Below, in pieces: positions 1 to 6,472 of a stretch of DNA of 11,653 nucleotides (within the stretch, counting starts at the first letter, position 1; each line of letters opens with the position of its first letter). Location of the stretch: the NCBI GenBank assembly GCA_021810735.1, contig JAJZIF010000074.1, positions 1-11,653 of the forward strand, read 5' to 3'. Source of the stretch: Acidobacteriota bacterium (lineage in GTDB: Bacteria > Acidobacteriota > Terriglobia > Terriglobales > Acidobacteriaceae). Under the pieces are notes generated by a model, which saw only the letters and a program-made list of their open reading frames with translations, had not been told where the DNA came from and made no database searches. Position numbers and translations under genes: made by a program.

Positions 1-4
1 CAAG

Positions 5-868
5 CTAACAGTCCGCGCTGTGCGTCATCTCGACCCGCTGCCGGACTGCGGTAGGGACAATCGCTTGCCAAGTGAACAAAAATATTCCGACGACCAGAAG
101 CAATTTGCGGTCTCTCAGCAGCCCGAGCACGAACACGCTGAAGAGTACGGCCGCGTAGGACCCGCGGGAGAACGTATACATGGTGGCGAATAGAGTGACG
201 AAGGCCAGCCCATAGCAAGCGATCCTGAGCTTCCTTCGCTGGGCAAACTGTGCGATCCCCCAGAAGCAGACGCCGAATTGCGCCAGGAATGCAGCCAGCC
301 CATTGGACCCGGTTATGCCAAGTGGGCCGCTGTCGCGCTTGTTCTCGTCGAACACGGCCCAGCTTCTCGACATGCTGTCGAACAGGGAACTTCGGTCGAT
401 GAAAATCAGCGAAATCGCGGTGATCAGGATCACTGTCCTCACCGCTTTGCGGTCTTCGATCACCATGCCGGCCGCAACGAAGATCAGCGGCATCAACATA
501 TAGTCCTTCCAGGTGGTGAAGTTCAGGTCTCCCAGCCAGAGCGGCGGCGGCCCATTGCCAAGCGCCGTCCCGATCCACATGGAGAAGTACATGTACAAGC
601 CGAAGATCAACCAGAGGGTGTAAAGCTTTGACGCCGGCAAATGCTTGCCATGGACCGTCGCACCAACGACGACCGCAATTACCAGGATCGTCAGCATGTT
701 GTTTCCCAGCGGATAGAGCAGGAAATGTGCCCGCATGGTTTGATAAGGAAGGAAAGGCATCATGTAATACAGACCCAGCAAGGGCCGGCCTGCCAGAGAC
801 ACGATGCATGCAACCCAGAATCCCAGGTAGGCGACAAGCGGTATGTAATGTCCAATGCCTGTTCCCAA
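5..868 (-). CDS. O-antigen ligase/polymerase-like membrane protein (Wzy_C type), possibly truncated
   Basis: Predicted polytopic inner-membrane protein of 287 residues with about nine hydrophobic segments (for example near residues 11-27, 55-72, 84-102, 124-157, 218-232 and 237-271). The segment near residues 232-255 (FSRGSYAAVLFSVFVLGLL) resembles the SRG motif region of the Wzy_C/O-antigen ligase superfamily. Exosortase loci often carry such a protein, thought to polymerise or transfer lipid-linked glycan at the periplasmic face. The start is a TTG: a GGAGG lies 7 nt upstream (876-880), the frame closes upstream at 896-898, and there is no in-frame ATG between. It is the last minus-strand gene, 65 bp after the glycosyltransferase. 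The protein ends abruptly after RQRVEMTHSADC at a TAG, whereas ligases of this type usually continue for roughly 100 residues or more. It may be truncated by a nonsense mutation. The membrane class is well supported; the exact enzymatic role is inferred. Confidence 0.8.
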   Translation of the reverse strand: MGTGIGHYIPLVAYLGFWVACIVSLAGRPLLGLYYMMPFLPYQTMRAHFLLYPLGNNMLTILVIAVVVGATVHGKHLPASKLYTLWLIFGLYMYFSMWIGTALGNGPPPLWLGDLNFTTWKDYMLMPLIFVAAGMVIEDRKAVRTVILITAISLIFIDRSSLFDSMSRSWAVFDENKRDSGPLGITGSNGLAAFLAQFGVCFWGIAQFAQRRKLRIACYGLAFVTLFATMYTFSRGSYAAVLFSVFVLGLLRDRKLLLVVGIFLFTWQAIVPTAVRQRVEMTHSADC

Positions 869-875
869 AATGCAT

Positions 876-880
876 CCTCC
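876..880 (-). promoter_or_regulatory. Shine-Dalgarno site that fixes a TTG start
   Basis: On the minus strand this reads GGAGG and is followed by seven bases (ATGCATT) and then TTG at 868-866. The nearby ATG at 875-873 is in another frame and only 0 nt from the GGAGG, so the TTG is the supported start of the ligase-like gene. Confidence 0.7.
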
Positions 881-933
881 AGGGGGCTTGTAGCTTTACC
901 CTTCCCACTGTCCTGCCGATTTGTGGAAACCGA

Positions 934-2049
934 CTAACGCACCCACACTTTGTCCTGGCGGGTGACAAAGTTGTAAAACGAAACTGCAGCCGCAATGTTG
1001 AGCACCACAAAAGTCGTGGCCATCGCCACCGGTTTGAAGCGCCTACTCGACGGACGAAGCGTTCCGGCCGCCGCCATGGAATAAAATGCCAGTTCAAGCA
1101 GGAAGATCGCCCGAAACATGGATCCGTGGACAGTGGCGGAGATTGCCAGCATAAGGATCAGAAGGAAGGGCGCAAGCAGACGCAGAAGCTTATGGCTGAT
1201 AAACCGGAAAAGCACAGGATTGGCCCTCGTTACCAGCCACGGGGCAAGTTGTACCAGTTGATAGTTTCCGGTCAGCGTTCTCACCTTTCGGGAGAATTCC
1301 TTGCCCTTCTCGCTGAAAATGTGATCGCGCGCAATGGCTGTGGGTTCAAAGACGACCCGCTTGCCTTGGCGCACCACATGCATCGGTACGAACACGTCGT
1401 CCAGAATGGTCCCGGCAGGCATTTCCGTATAGAGTTCACGACGAATGGCATAGATGGCGCCGGTCGCCCCTACCACTGAGCCTGACGCGGACTCGAGCCG
1501 TCGCAGAGCTTTTTCTATTTTCCAGTACATCCCCAAAGCGTTCGAGGACGAAATTCCGGATCCAGACTCCAACAACAACTCGCCGCTGACAGCGCCGACG
1601 CCGGGATCGGCAAAGCAGGCGACCAGCCGAGTAATGGCGCTCGCTTCGAGAGACTGACGGACATCCAAAAATAAGAGGACGTCTCCTGTGGCAACACGCA
1701 CCGCGTGATTCAAGGCTGCAGCTTTGCCCTGTGGTTCTTCAAGGATGATGGGAACGAGGTCCAAGCTGTGCGTCCTCAGCAGAGCAGCCGTACCATCCAC
1801 CGATCCATCGGACACAACAACAATCTGAAGCCGATCTTTTGGGTAATTCTGGAGGAGAAGATCGGCCAATTTGGCAGGCAGCCGGGCCTCTTCGTTGCGC
1901 GCCGCAATCACGATGGAGACCGGCGGAACGATCGCCTGTTTCAGGACAGGCTCGCGACGCAGCCGGGCGAGCACCGAGAGAAAGACAAAGTAGCCCACGT
2001 AGGTGTAGCCGACGATGGCAAAACTGAACCAGAACACCAGCAGCTTCAT
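934..2049 (-). CDS. Family 2 glycosyltransferase, membrane-anchored
   Basis: Inner-membrane GT-A fold glycosyltransferase of 371 residues, predicted to add sugars to a lipid-linked exopolysaccharide intermediate. An N-terminal membrane segment (about residues 5-27) is followed by the GT2 domain. This has SIVIAARNEE (45-54), VVVSDGSVDGT (77-87, nucleotide-sugar binding), the DxD-like FLDVR (127-131), the acceptor-site region VGATGAIYAIRR (193-204), the LDDV acidic motif (216-219) and RKVRTLTGNYQ (254-264), which occupies the place of the QxxRW motif of processive enzymes. Hydrophobic segments follow from about residue 288 to 350. This architecture is common for GT2 proteins in exosortase/EPS loci. 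The ATG overlaps the stop of the TPR lipoprotein gene by ATGA, with no convincing ribosome binding site of its own, so translation is probably coupled. Sugar specificity cannot be read from the sequence. Confidence 0.93.
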   Translation of the reverse strand: MKLLVFWFSFAIVGYTYVGYFVFLSVLARLRREPVLKQAIVPPVSIVIAARNEEARLPAKLADLLLQNYPKDRLQIVVVSDGSVDGTAALLRTHSLDLVPIILEEPQGKAAALNHAVRVATGDVLLFLDVRQSLEASAITRLVACFADPGVGAVSGELLLESGSGISSSNALGMYWKIEKALRRLESASGSVVGATGAIYAIRRELYTEMPAGTILDDVFVPMHVVRQGKRVVFEPTAIARDHIFSEKGKEFSRKVRTLTGNYQLVQLAPWLVTRANPVLFRFISHKLLRLLAPFLLILMLAISATVHGSMFRAIFLLELAFYSMAAAGTLRPSSRRFKPVAMATTFVVLNIAAAVSFYNFVTRQDKVWVR

Positions 2050-4349
2050 GCGCGGCCCAAAGCCTGCAGCGCCCTGTCCGCATCTTTTGCCGTCTGAGTG
2101 TTGGGGGCGAGCGCCGCAGCTTTCTTCAAATGAAGCACAGCATCCGGTTTATCGGATAATCGGCCATAGGTCAGTCCCAGATGAAGCTGGATGGCAGGGT
2201 CATCGGGAGCGGTGCGCAGCGCCGTGATCAGCAGGTCTCGGGCGGAGGAATAGATGCCTTTCTGGTAGTAGACCCATGCGAGAGTGTCGGCTGTGCTGGG
2301 GGAATCCGGCATGTTGCGCCGCGCGGTCTGCGCCAGGGAAAGCGCCAGATCCAGGTCCTGACCGCTTTCGCTCATCATGTAGGCGAAGTTGTTGGCGGCA
2401 ATGGGCTGCTCGGGCTGGATCTCCAGAGCGCGTTTATAGTCCGCGATCGCAAGGTCCTTATTTCCCTGGGATTGCTCGAGGGTCCCCAGCATTGCGTAGG
2501 TCGTGGCGTCGCCTGGGTGGCTCTTTGCCCATGTTTGCCAAACTGCGATCGCTTTACCCACGTCTCCATGCAGGACCTGGGCGCGAGTATAGACCATCAT
2601 CGCGGCACCGTCCTGGGGGGCCAGTTGCATTGCCTTCTCGGAACTGGCCAAGGCGCCGGTCACGTCCCCAGTGTCCATCTGGAATTGTGCGAGCTGGTCA
2701 TACATCCTGCCGTCGCCCGGGGCCTTGCCGATTTGTTCCTGGATGCGTGCCAGCGCCTTGGCCGGCTGCTTCCGGTAAAGGTCGTAGGAGGCGATAAGCT
2801 GCAAGGCGCGCGCCGCGTGCGGATCGTACAGGAGTGCCTGCTCCAGCAGCGCAATCCCTTCCGGATAGAGATGCTGGCTCAGCCGGAGCTGCCCCAGTTC
2901 CAGATAGGCCCCGGCATTGTGAGGATCGAGCTTGATCGCCGTTTGCAGGTCGGTTTCTGCCTTGTCGGCCTGTTTCTGGTTCGCCTCGGCCGTCGCTCTC
3001 CACAGATAAGCCGGGGCATACTCGGGATGGACCCTGATGGTATTGTTGGCCACCTGGGCCAGTTGACCGGAGTTTCCTTGTTCGTTGGCAAGCTGCGCCA
3101 GTGCCTGCTGGGCCTGCAGGTTGGACGGTTTTATGCGTGCCGCCTCGCGGAAGCTCTGCTCCGCTATGCCAATGTCTCCTTTGGCCAGGGCCGCGCGCGC
3201 CAGCCAGAGCCGTATCTGGACGCTGTCCTGAGCATCCTTGACCGCTCCCGCCAGCAGATTGAACGCGTCGTTGGGCTTCCCCTGGTGCAACAGCAGGATG
3301 CCGCGAAGCGCGGCGACCTGGGGGTTTCTGCCGTTCGCCTTGGCAAGCTCGGCGGCGATCAAGTTGGCCTTGGCAAACTCCCCCTTGTGCAGCAGCACGT
3401 CCGCGTAGGCGAGCTTCAGGGGAACACTCTTGGGATAATGGCCAACCAGGCGTGCATAGACTTCCTCGGCGCGGTCCATTTGTCCGGAGCTGGCGTAATA
3501 ATCCAGCAGCAGACGGGACCCTTCATTCCTGTCGGGAAGTACTTCCGTGGCCTGGAGAAGAGTGTCTTCCGCTTTGCTCTTGTTCCCCTCTCGCAGATAA
3601 AGGGCGGCCAGATTTGCCCGCGCCTGAAGGTCCTCCGGGTTCGCCGCAACGGCCGCCAGGTCTTGCCCTTCTGCTCCCTGGATGTCTCCATGTTTTTCCA
3701 GGAATGCGCCCAGCACCATGTGCGCTATCACATTTTTGGGGTCAAGCGCGATCGCCTTCCTCAGTTGGTCTTCGGCCGAACCCGCAGTTGCGGCATCTCC
3801 GGCTTCCAGCAGCCCCAGGGCCACATGGTAGGGGGCCCGCTTGGGATCGATGGCCAATGCGCGTTCGATCTGAGTCAAAGCCTCGGCGCGATCACCACGC
3901 ACGGAAGCTATGCCGGACAACAACGCGCAGGCGTCTCCATTTTTGGGATCGGACGCCAGTACGGCCTTGGCCTGCCGGGTGGCGCGCGCCAGGTTGCCGT
4001 TGGCCAGGAACAGGTTGCCTAGGTCGATCCGCGCCTGCAGATTGCCCGGCTCAAGGTCCACGGTCCGCCGCATTTCGACGTATCCGGCCTGCACCGACCT
4101 CATTTTGATATAAGTTTTCGCCAACTGGTAATGGGCTTCGCCATAGTTGTGATCCACCCGGATGGCGTTGGAATATTGAATGTAGGCTTCCTTCAGCTTG
4201 CCCTCGGCGGCATAGTTGTTGCCACTTTCAAGATATCTCCGTTTCAGCACATTCGGATCACGCGTGCAGCCGGCGGTCAGGCCGATCCCAAAGGTCGTGG
4301 TCAGCAACAGTGCTGTTCGAAAGCTTCCTGACAGGCATAGTGTTTTCAT
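2046..4349 (-). CDS. prsT: TPR-repeat lipoprotein, PrsT-like (exosortase/PEP-CTERM system)
   Basis: Protein of 767 residues with a lipoprotein-type signal peptide and, after it, tetratricopeptide repeats almost to the C-terminus. The N-terminus has K2 and R11, a hydrophobic stretch (about 12-25) and a lipobox-like T-A-G-C ending at Cys28; Thr at -3 is less usual than Leu. The first repeat starts near residue 34 and successive A/G/Y/P-patterned helices of about 34 residues continue to about 760, roughly twenty in total. This matches the known PEP-CTERM system TPR lipoproteins (PrsT), found beside exosortase, chain-length and glycosyltransferase genes and thought to scaffold assembly; the mechanism is not established. 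The ATG is preceded by GAGGGA about 7 nt upstream. A candidate sigma-54 promoter lies at 4401-4418. The stop overlaps the GT2 start by ATGA. TPR content is certain; the PrsT assignment rests on the lipobox and the neighbours. Confidence 0.88.
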   Translation of the reverse strand: MKTLCLSGSFRTALLLTTTFGIGLTAGCTRDPNVLKRRYLESGNNYAAEGKLKEAYIQYSNAIRVDHNYGEAHYQLAKTYIKMRSVQAGYVEMRRTVDLEPGNLQARIDLGNLFLANGNLARATRQAKAVLASDPKNGDACALLSGIASVRGDRAEALTQIERALAIDPKRAPYHVALGLLEAGDAATAGSAEDQLRKAIALDPKNVIAHMVLGAFLEKHGDIQGAEGQDLAAVAANPEDLQARANLAALYLREGNKSKAEDTLLQATEVLPDRNEGSRLLLDYYASSGQMDRAEEVYARLVGHYPKSVPLKLAYADVLLHKGEFAKANLIAAELAKANGRNPQVAALRGILLLHQGKPNDAFNLLAGAVKDAQDSVQIRLWLARAALAKGDIGIAEQSFREAARIKPSNLQAQQALAQLANEQGNSGQLAQVANNTIRVHPEYAPAYLWRATAEANQKQADKAETDLQTAIKLDPHNAGAYLELGQLRLSQHLYPEGIALLEQALLYDPHAARALQLIASYDLYRKQPAKALARIQEQIGKAPGDGRMYDQLAQFQMDTGDVTGALASSEKAMQLAPQDGAAMMVYTRAQVLHGDVGKAIAVWQTWAKSHPGDATTYAMLGTLEQSQGNKDLAIADYKRALEIQPEQPIAANNFAYMMSESGQDLDLALSLAQTARRNMPDSPSTADTLAWVYYQKGIYSSARDLLITALRTAPDDPAIQLHLGLTYGRLSDKPDAVLHLKKAAALAPNTQTAKDADRALQALGRA

Positions 4350-4400
4350 CGTGTTTCCCTCGACGGTTCAAAATGACGGACCGATTCACAAATACTGTTC

Positions 4401-4418
4401 AAGCAAGCCCTGGGCCAA
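4401..4418 (-). promoter_or_regulatory. Candidate sigma-54 promoter upstream of the prsT-like gene
   Basis: The minus strand reads TTGGCCCAGGGCTTGCTT. GG (4416-4415) and GC (4404-4403) are exactly ten bases apart, and the -12 element TTGCT is perfect against YTGGCACG-N4-TTGCW. The -24 element matches at TTGGC and at C but differs at A and G. Transcription would start near 4391, giving a leader of about 42 nt that contains the GAGGGA ribosome binding site. It lies in the 116-bp gap after epsI, where a fresh promoter is needed. Confidence 0.55.
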
Positions 4419-4465
4419 TCGGGTCCCAGACCGCCTTGTTCCGGATTTCTGGCTGCATGGCGCGC

Positions 4466-5107
4466 CTAATTGGGTATAAAGCGAGGCAACATGGGGGCCA
4501 TCTGGTCGGTGAACAGGAGGGCCCGATCCTTTGCCTGCGCGAATGTCTCATAGGGTTCCACAGGCGTAATCACCCGCACCAGGGCCCCATCGGTCCGGTG
4601 CATGCGGATCGCGTCCAGAACCATATGCGCTTTGGCTACGTACTCATTGGCAATGCTTCGGCCATGGGCCTGATACCAATAAATGACAAACAACTTTTGT
4701 TCCCCGTTGCTGATCAAATATTCTCCTACCTGTCGGCCCTTGCCGGGTCCATCGTGAAGGGTGGCGTAGCGGGAGGAGACAAACATCCAGCCTGCGCCGG
4801 GCAAACAGTTCTGCGGGGAGTGGATACTCTGTCCCGTGCGCTGGGTGGGGAAATATCCGATAAAAAGATCGATCGGAGCGCGGTTCCCCGGGCGGGTGTA
4901 CAGCCGGGACAGAAAGTCGCCCTTACCCAGTACGCTTCGTATGTCCTGCCCGATGGGCAGATCGCGTCCCGACCATGGCCCGATGATTGCCGGCAATTGG
5001 CCCAAGGGCTCGCTGACCGGCACAAAATCCTGCTCCCCCCGCCCATGCAAGATTGCGAGCGCGACCAGCAGCAGACCGACGACGGTCCAATATCGAACCA
5101 GCTTCAT
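4466..5107 (-). CDS. epsI: EpsI family protein (exosortase partner)
   Basis: Protein of 213 residues with one N-terminal membrane segment (about 7-20) and a domain predicted to face the periplasm. It carries the hallmark of EpsI proteins, HSPQNCLPGAGW (96-107, with His96 and Cys101), plus YWYQAHGR (143-150) and a DGALVRV stretch near the C-terminus. EpsI is encoded beside, or fused to, exosortases and is thought to assist the sorting or maturation step; its biochemical role is unproven. I place the start at the ATG at 5107-5105 because it overlaps the exosortase stop by ATGA, has AGGAAGGA about 6 nt upstream, and gives the expected short N-terminal anchor. The open frame extends upstream to 5251, but that extension lies inside the exosortase gene and looks like out-of-frame coding sequence. 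Confidence 0.92.
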   Translation of the reverse strand: MKLVRYWTVVGLLLVALAILHGRGEQDFVPVSEPLGQLPAIIGPWSGRDLPIGQDIRSVLGKGDFLSRLYTRPGNRAPIDLFIGYFPTQRTGQSIHSPQNCLPGAGWMFVSSRYATLHDGPGKGRQVGEYLISNGEQKLFVIYWYQAHGRSIANEYVAKAHMVLDAIRMHRTDGALVRVITPVEPYETFAQAKDRALLFTDQMAPMLPRFIPN

Positions 5108-6045
5108 GTCCGGTCCTTCCTGGCACGGGAAATGCTTTTCATGGTGGAATGCACCAGGTACAGGCAAAGGAACGAAATTATAAACATCGCCCAACCCGAA
5201 AATTCGTGAAAAAAACCCTCTGCCTTGTCCGGGCCCCAGTACTGCACGCAAATCCCTGTCCCCACGATGCGCGCGGCATTGGCCGCCACCGCAATGGGCA
5301 GGCTGGCAGCGGCGAGAAGCACGCGTCGCAAGGGCCTGGTCTCGGCAAGATTGCCATAGAAAACAGCCAGAGTTAACAGGCTCATCAAAGATCGGATCCC
5401 GCTGCAGGCCTCGGCCACCTCCAATTGCATGGACGGCAACTGGATGACGTTCCCTTCGCGGATGACAGGGACGCCGCAGAAGGGCAGCACATCACTGGCC
5501 ACTCGGGAGGCCAGCAACTGGAGAGGAAGTGTGATGTGGTTGAAGAGAATCGCAGGAATCGGGATGGCCAGCAGCAGGACGAAAAGCGCAAACCGGATTT
5601 CCCGAAGCATGGCCCAGCCATAAAATGTCAGTACCACCCCGGCGGCCAGGAAAAGGAAGGAAAGCCGGGCGGAAAACAATTCCGCACCATATTCGCCGAC
5701 CACCAGCAGCGCCAGGGCGGCCACAACAAGAAGCAGGCCGTGGCCGCTCGGGGCAACCGGGGTCGCGCGCAGTTCGGCGCGCTTGGTCCACAGCAGGTAC
5801 CCGGCAAAGACCGGCACCAGAAAGCCGTGGGAAAAATTTGGCAAGCTGTACCAGTCGTAGACCAGTTTTGCGAAAATGTGGCCATAGAGGGCCACCAGCA
5901 GGCCCAGGATCAGCAGGCTGGGCCATCCAGGCCACCATTGTGGTGGCTGCTCCCAGTCTTCCATGATCGCGCTTGACGATTGAGCGCCTTGCCGGGAATG
6001 AAACGATGGAGGGCGTCGCCCGGAAACCACGGTTTGCCTCGTCAC
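5104..6045 (-). CDS. Exosortase (transpeptidase-like membrane protease)
   Basis: Integral membrane cysteine protease/transpeptidase of 313 residues, expected to cleave PEP-CTERM-type sorting signals on exported proteins and pass them to a surface acceptor. About eight hydrophobic segments are visible. The family signatures are present: NFSHGFLVP (70-78), EACSGIRSL with Cys214 (212-220), AVAANAARIVGTG with Arg259 (252-264), and FFHEFSGW with His280 (278-285). These are the Cys/Arg/His residues regarded as catalytic. I favour the GTG at 6045-6043 as start because a GGAGG lies 5 nt upstream (6051-6055) and a sigma-54-like promoter just before it. An ATG at 5964, giving 286 residues, is an alternative with a poor ribosome binding site. 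The frame stays open to 6183, but that part lies upstream of the promoter. The subfamily (XrtA or another) is not decided here. Overlaps epsI by ATGA. Confidence 0.93.
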   Translation of the reverse strand: MTRQTVVSGRRPPSFHSRQGAQSSSAIMEDWEQPPQWWPGWPSLLILGLLVALYGHIFAKLVYDWYSLPNFSHGFLVPVFAGYLLWTKRAELRATPVAPSGHGLLLVVAALALLVVGEYGAELFSARLSFLFLAAGVVLTFYGWAMLREIRFALFVLLLAIPIPAILFNHITLPLQLLASRVASDVLPFCGVPVIREGNVIQLPSMQLEVAEACSGIRSLMSLLTLAVFYGNLAETRPLRRVLLAAASLPIAVAANAARIVGTGICVQYWGPDKAEGFFHEFSGWAMFIISFLCLYLVHSTMKSISRARKDRT

Positions 6046-6050
6046 GCTAG

Positions 6051-6055
6051 CCTCC
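6051..6055 (-). promoter_or_regulatory. Shine-Dalgarno site supporting a GTG start for the exosortase
   Basis: The minus strand reads GGAGG, then CTAGC, then GTG at 6045. No comparable site precedes the ATG at 5964, where the upstream bases read AAGCGCGATC. This decides in favour of the longer 313-residue product. Confidence 0.6.
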
Positions 6056-6068
6056 ACGTCCCGTCTCC

Positions 6069-6087
6069 TTGCACGTATTGGGCCACT
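6069..6087 (-). promoter_or_regulatory. Candidate sigma-54 promoter of the exosortase-epsI operon
   Basis: The minus strand reads AGTGGCCCAATACGTGCAA. GG (6084-6083) and GC (6072-6071) are exactly ten bases apart. The -24 element TGGCCCA is identical to that of the site upstream of the prsT-like gene. The -12 element is GTGCA where TTGCA is the consensus, so this is the weakest of the three sites. The predicted transcription start is near 6059, only a few bases before the GGAGG at 6055-6051. Confidence 0.45.
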
Positions 6088-6151
6088 CCAACGAGCGCCC
6101 TCGGCTGGCGCAACGCCACTGACGTCACTCCGTCCCTGGACGCCGGAGCGA

Positions 6152-6175
6152 TTTTCCTTTGCGCTGGAAGGAAAA
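6152..6175. repeat. Perfect 8-bp inverted repeat, loop 8
   Basis: TTTTCCTT (6152-6159) and AAGGAAAA (6168-6175) are perfect inverse complements separated by TGCGCTGG. No T tract follows on either strand, so it does not look like a terminator. The right arm runs into GGAAAAAGTACCACTCAG (6170 onward), which resembles a diverged copy of the tandem unit starting at 6223. An operator or activator site is the most likely reading. Confidence 0.6.
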
Positions 6176-6222
6176 AGTACCACTCAGTCCCTATCTACGT
6201 GACAACGATTCTCCGCCCGCGA

Positions 6223-6316
6223 GGGACAAAATATTCCACTCCTAAGGGAAAGGAATGCTCCACTCGCAAGGGAAAAGAATTTCCACTCGTAAAGGGAAAA
6301 GAATTTCCACTTGGAC
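6223..6316. repeat. Tandem direct repeats, four units of 23-24 bp; candidate activator sites
   Basis: Four adjacent units start with GGG at 6223, 6246, 6270 and 6294. The two best read GGGAAAAGAATTTCCACT (6270 and 6294); the first two are diverged, and a partial fifth unit GGGAAATGACA starts at 6317. Each good unit contains GGAAA-AGAA-TTTCC, an inverted repeat with a 4-bp spacer, as expected for a dimeric DNA-binding protein. The array ends about 140 bp before the predicted start of the rightward transcript and begins about 165 bp before the leftward one, typical of sites bound by sigma-54 activators. The unit length and lack of unique spacers exclude a CRISPR array. Confidence 0.75.
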
Positions 6317-6428
6317 GGGAAATGACAAGCTGGAGCGACCGGTCCGGTTGCGCATTCGACTTTGTGGAAGGTCTGCGCGATGGCGACCCGCCACGCCGCT
6401 TCGGCCAGTCCAAGGGCGAGCCTCGGGT

Positions 6429-6447
6429 TTGGTACTCGCATTGCTAA
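6429..6447 (+). promoter_or_regulatory. Candidate sigma-54 promoter of the regulator-EPS export operon
   Basis: Reads TTGGTACTCGCATTGCTAA. GG (6431-6432) and GC (6443-6444) are exactly ten bases apart. Against YTGGCACG-N4-TTGCW it matches at TTGG, at AC and at all of TTGCT, differing at C and G of the -24 element. The predicted start is near 6456, giving a short leader that contains GAGG at 6463-6466 before the ATG at 6473. Confidence 0.6.
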
Positions 6448-6462
6448 CTCATGGTGGTAGGT

Positions 6463-6466
6463 GAGG
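6463..6466 (+). promoter_or_regulatory. Shine-Dalgarno site choosing ATG 6473 over GTG 6461
   Basis: GAGG followed by six bases (CTGTTC) and the ATG at 6473. The in-frame GTG at 6461 overlaps this site and lacks a ribosome binding site of its own, so the four-residue longer product is unlikely. Confidence 0.65.
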
Positions 6467-6472
6467 CTGTTC

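Larger units (their letters stand above)
6046..6472. other. Divergent intergenic control region
   Basis: About 430 bp between the exosortase and the regulator gene, which point away from each other. From left to right it holds the exosortase ribosome binding site and sigma-54-like promoter, a TGACGTCA palindrome (6120-6127), a TTTTCCTT/AAGGAAAA inverted repeat (6152-6175), a 23-24 bp tandem repeat array (6223-6316), a short inverted repeat TGGCG-ACC-CGCCA (6381-6393), a sigma-54-like promoter (6429-6447) and the regulator ribosome binding site. Open frames crossing it on both strands encode the tandem repeats as oligopeptide repeats and have no supporting start signals, so I do not call a gene here. 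Confidence 0.75.

Noticed and set aside
884..906. Possible fourth sigma-54 site before the ligase-like gene (GG-N10-GC on the minus strand)
   Set aside because: Only the GG and GC spacing match; the -12 element is AAGC and the -24 element is TGGGAAG, too far from consensus.
628..1479. Open frame of 283 codons on the plus strand
   Set aside because: Covers the GT2 gene and the start of the ligase-like gene in antisense; composition is His/Arg/Gln-rich with no recognisable motif.
2181..4022. A 613-codon open frame on the plus strand
   Set aside because: It lies antisense to the TPR lipoprotein gene, whose lipobox, repeats, ribosome binding site and ATGA coupling are clear. The predicted protein shows no domain-like pattern. 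Long antisense frames are common in GC-rich genes.
4408..4431. Possible terminator between epsI and the prsT-like gene (CTGGG and CCCAG arms)
   Set aside because: The stem is only five base pairs, no T tract follows on the minus strand, and the bases overlap the better-supported sigma-54-like promoter.
4466..5251. Longer 261-residue version of EpsI
   Set aside because: The extra 48 residues fall inside the exosortase coding sequence and would bury the membrane anchor; the ATG at 5107 has ATGA coupling and a ribosome binding site.
6120..6127. TGACGTCA palindrome
   Set aside because: A single 8-bp palindrome whose flanks do not extend the symmetry; listed only as part of the intergenic region.
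6223..6316. Possible CRISPR array
   Set aside because: The repeats abut directly with no unique spacers, and no cas gene is present.
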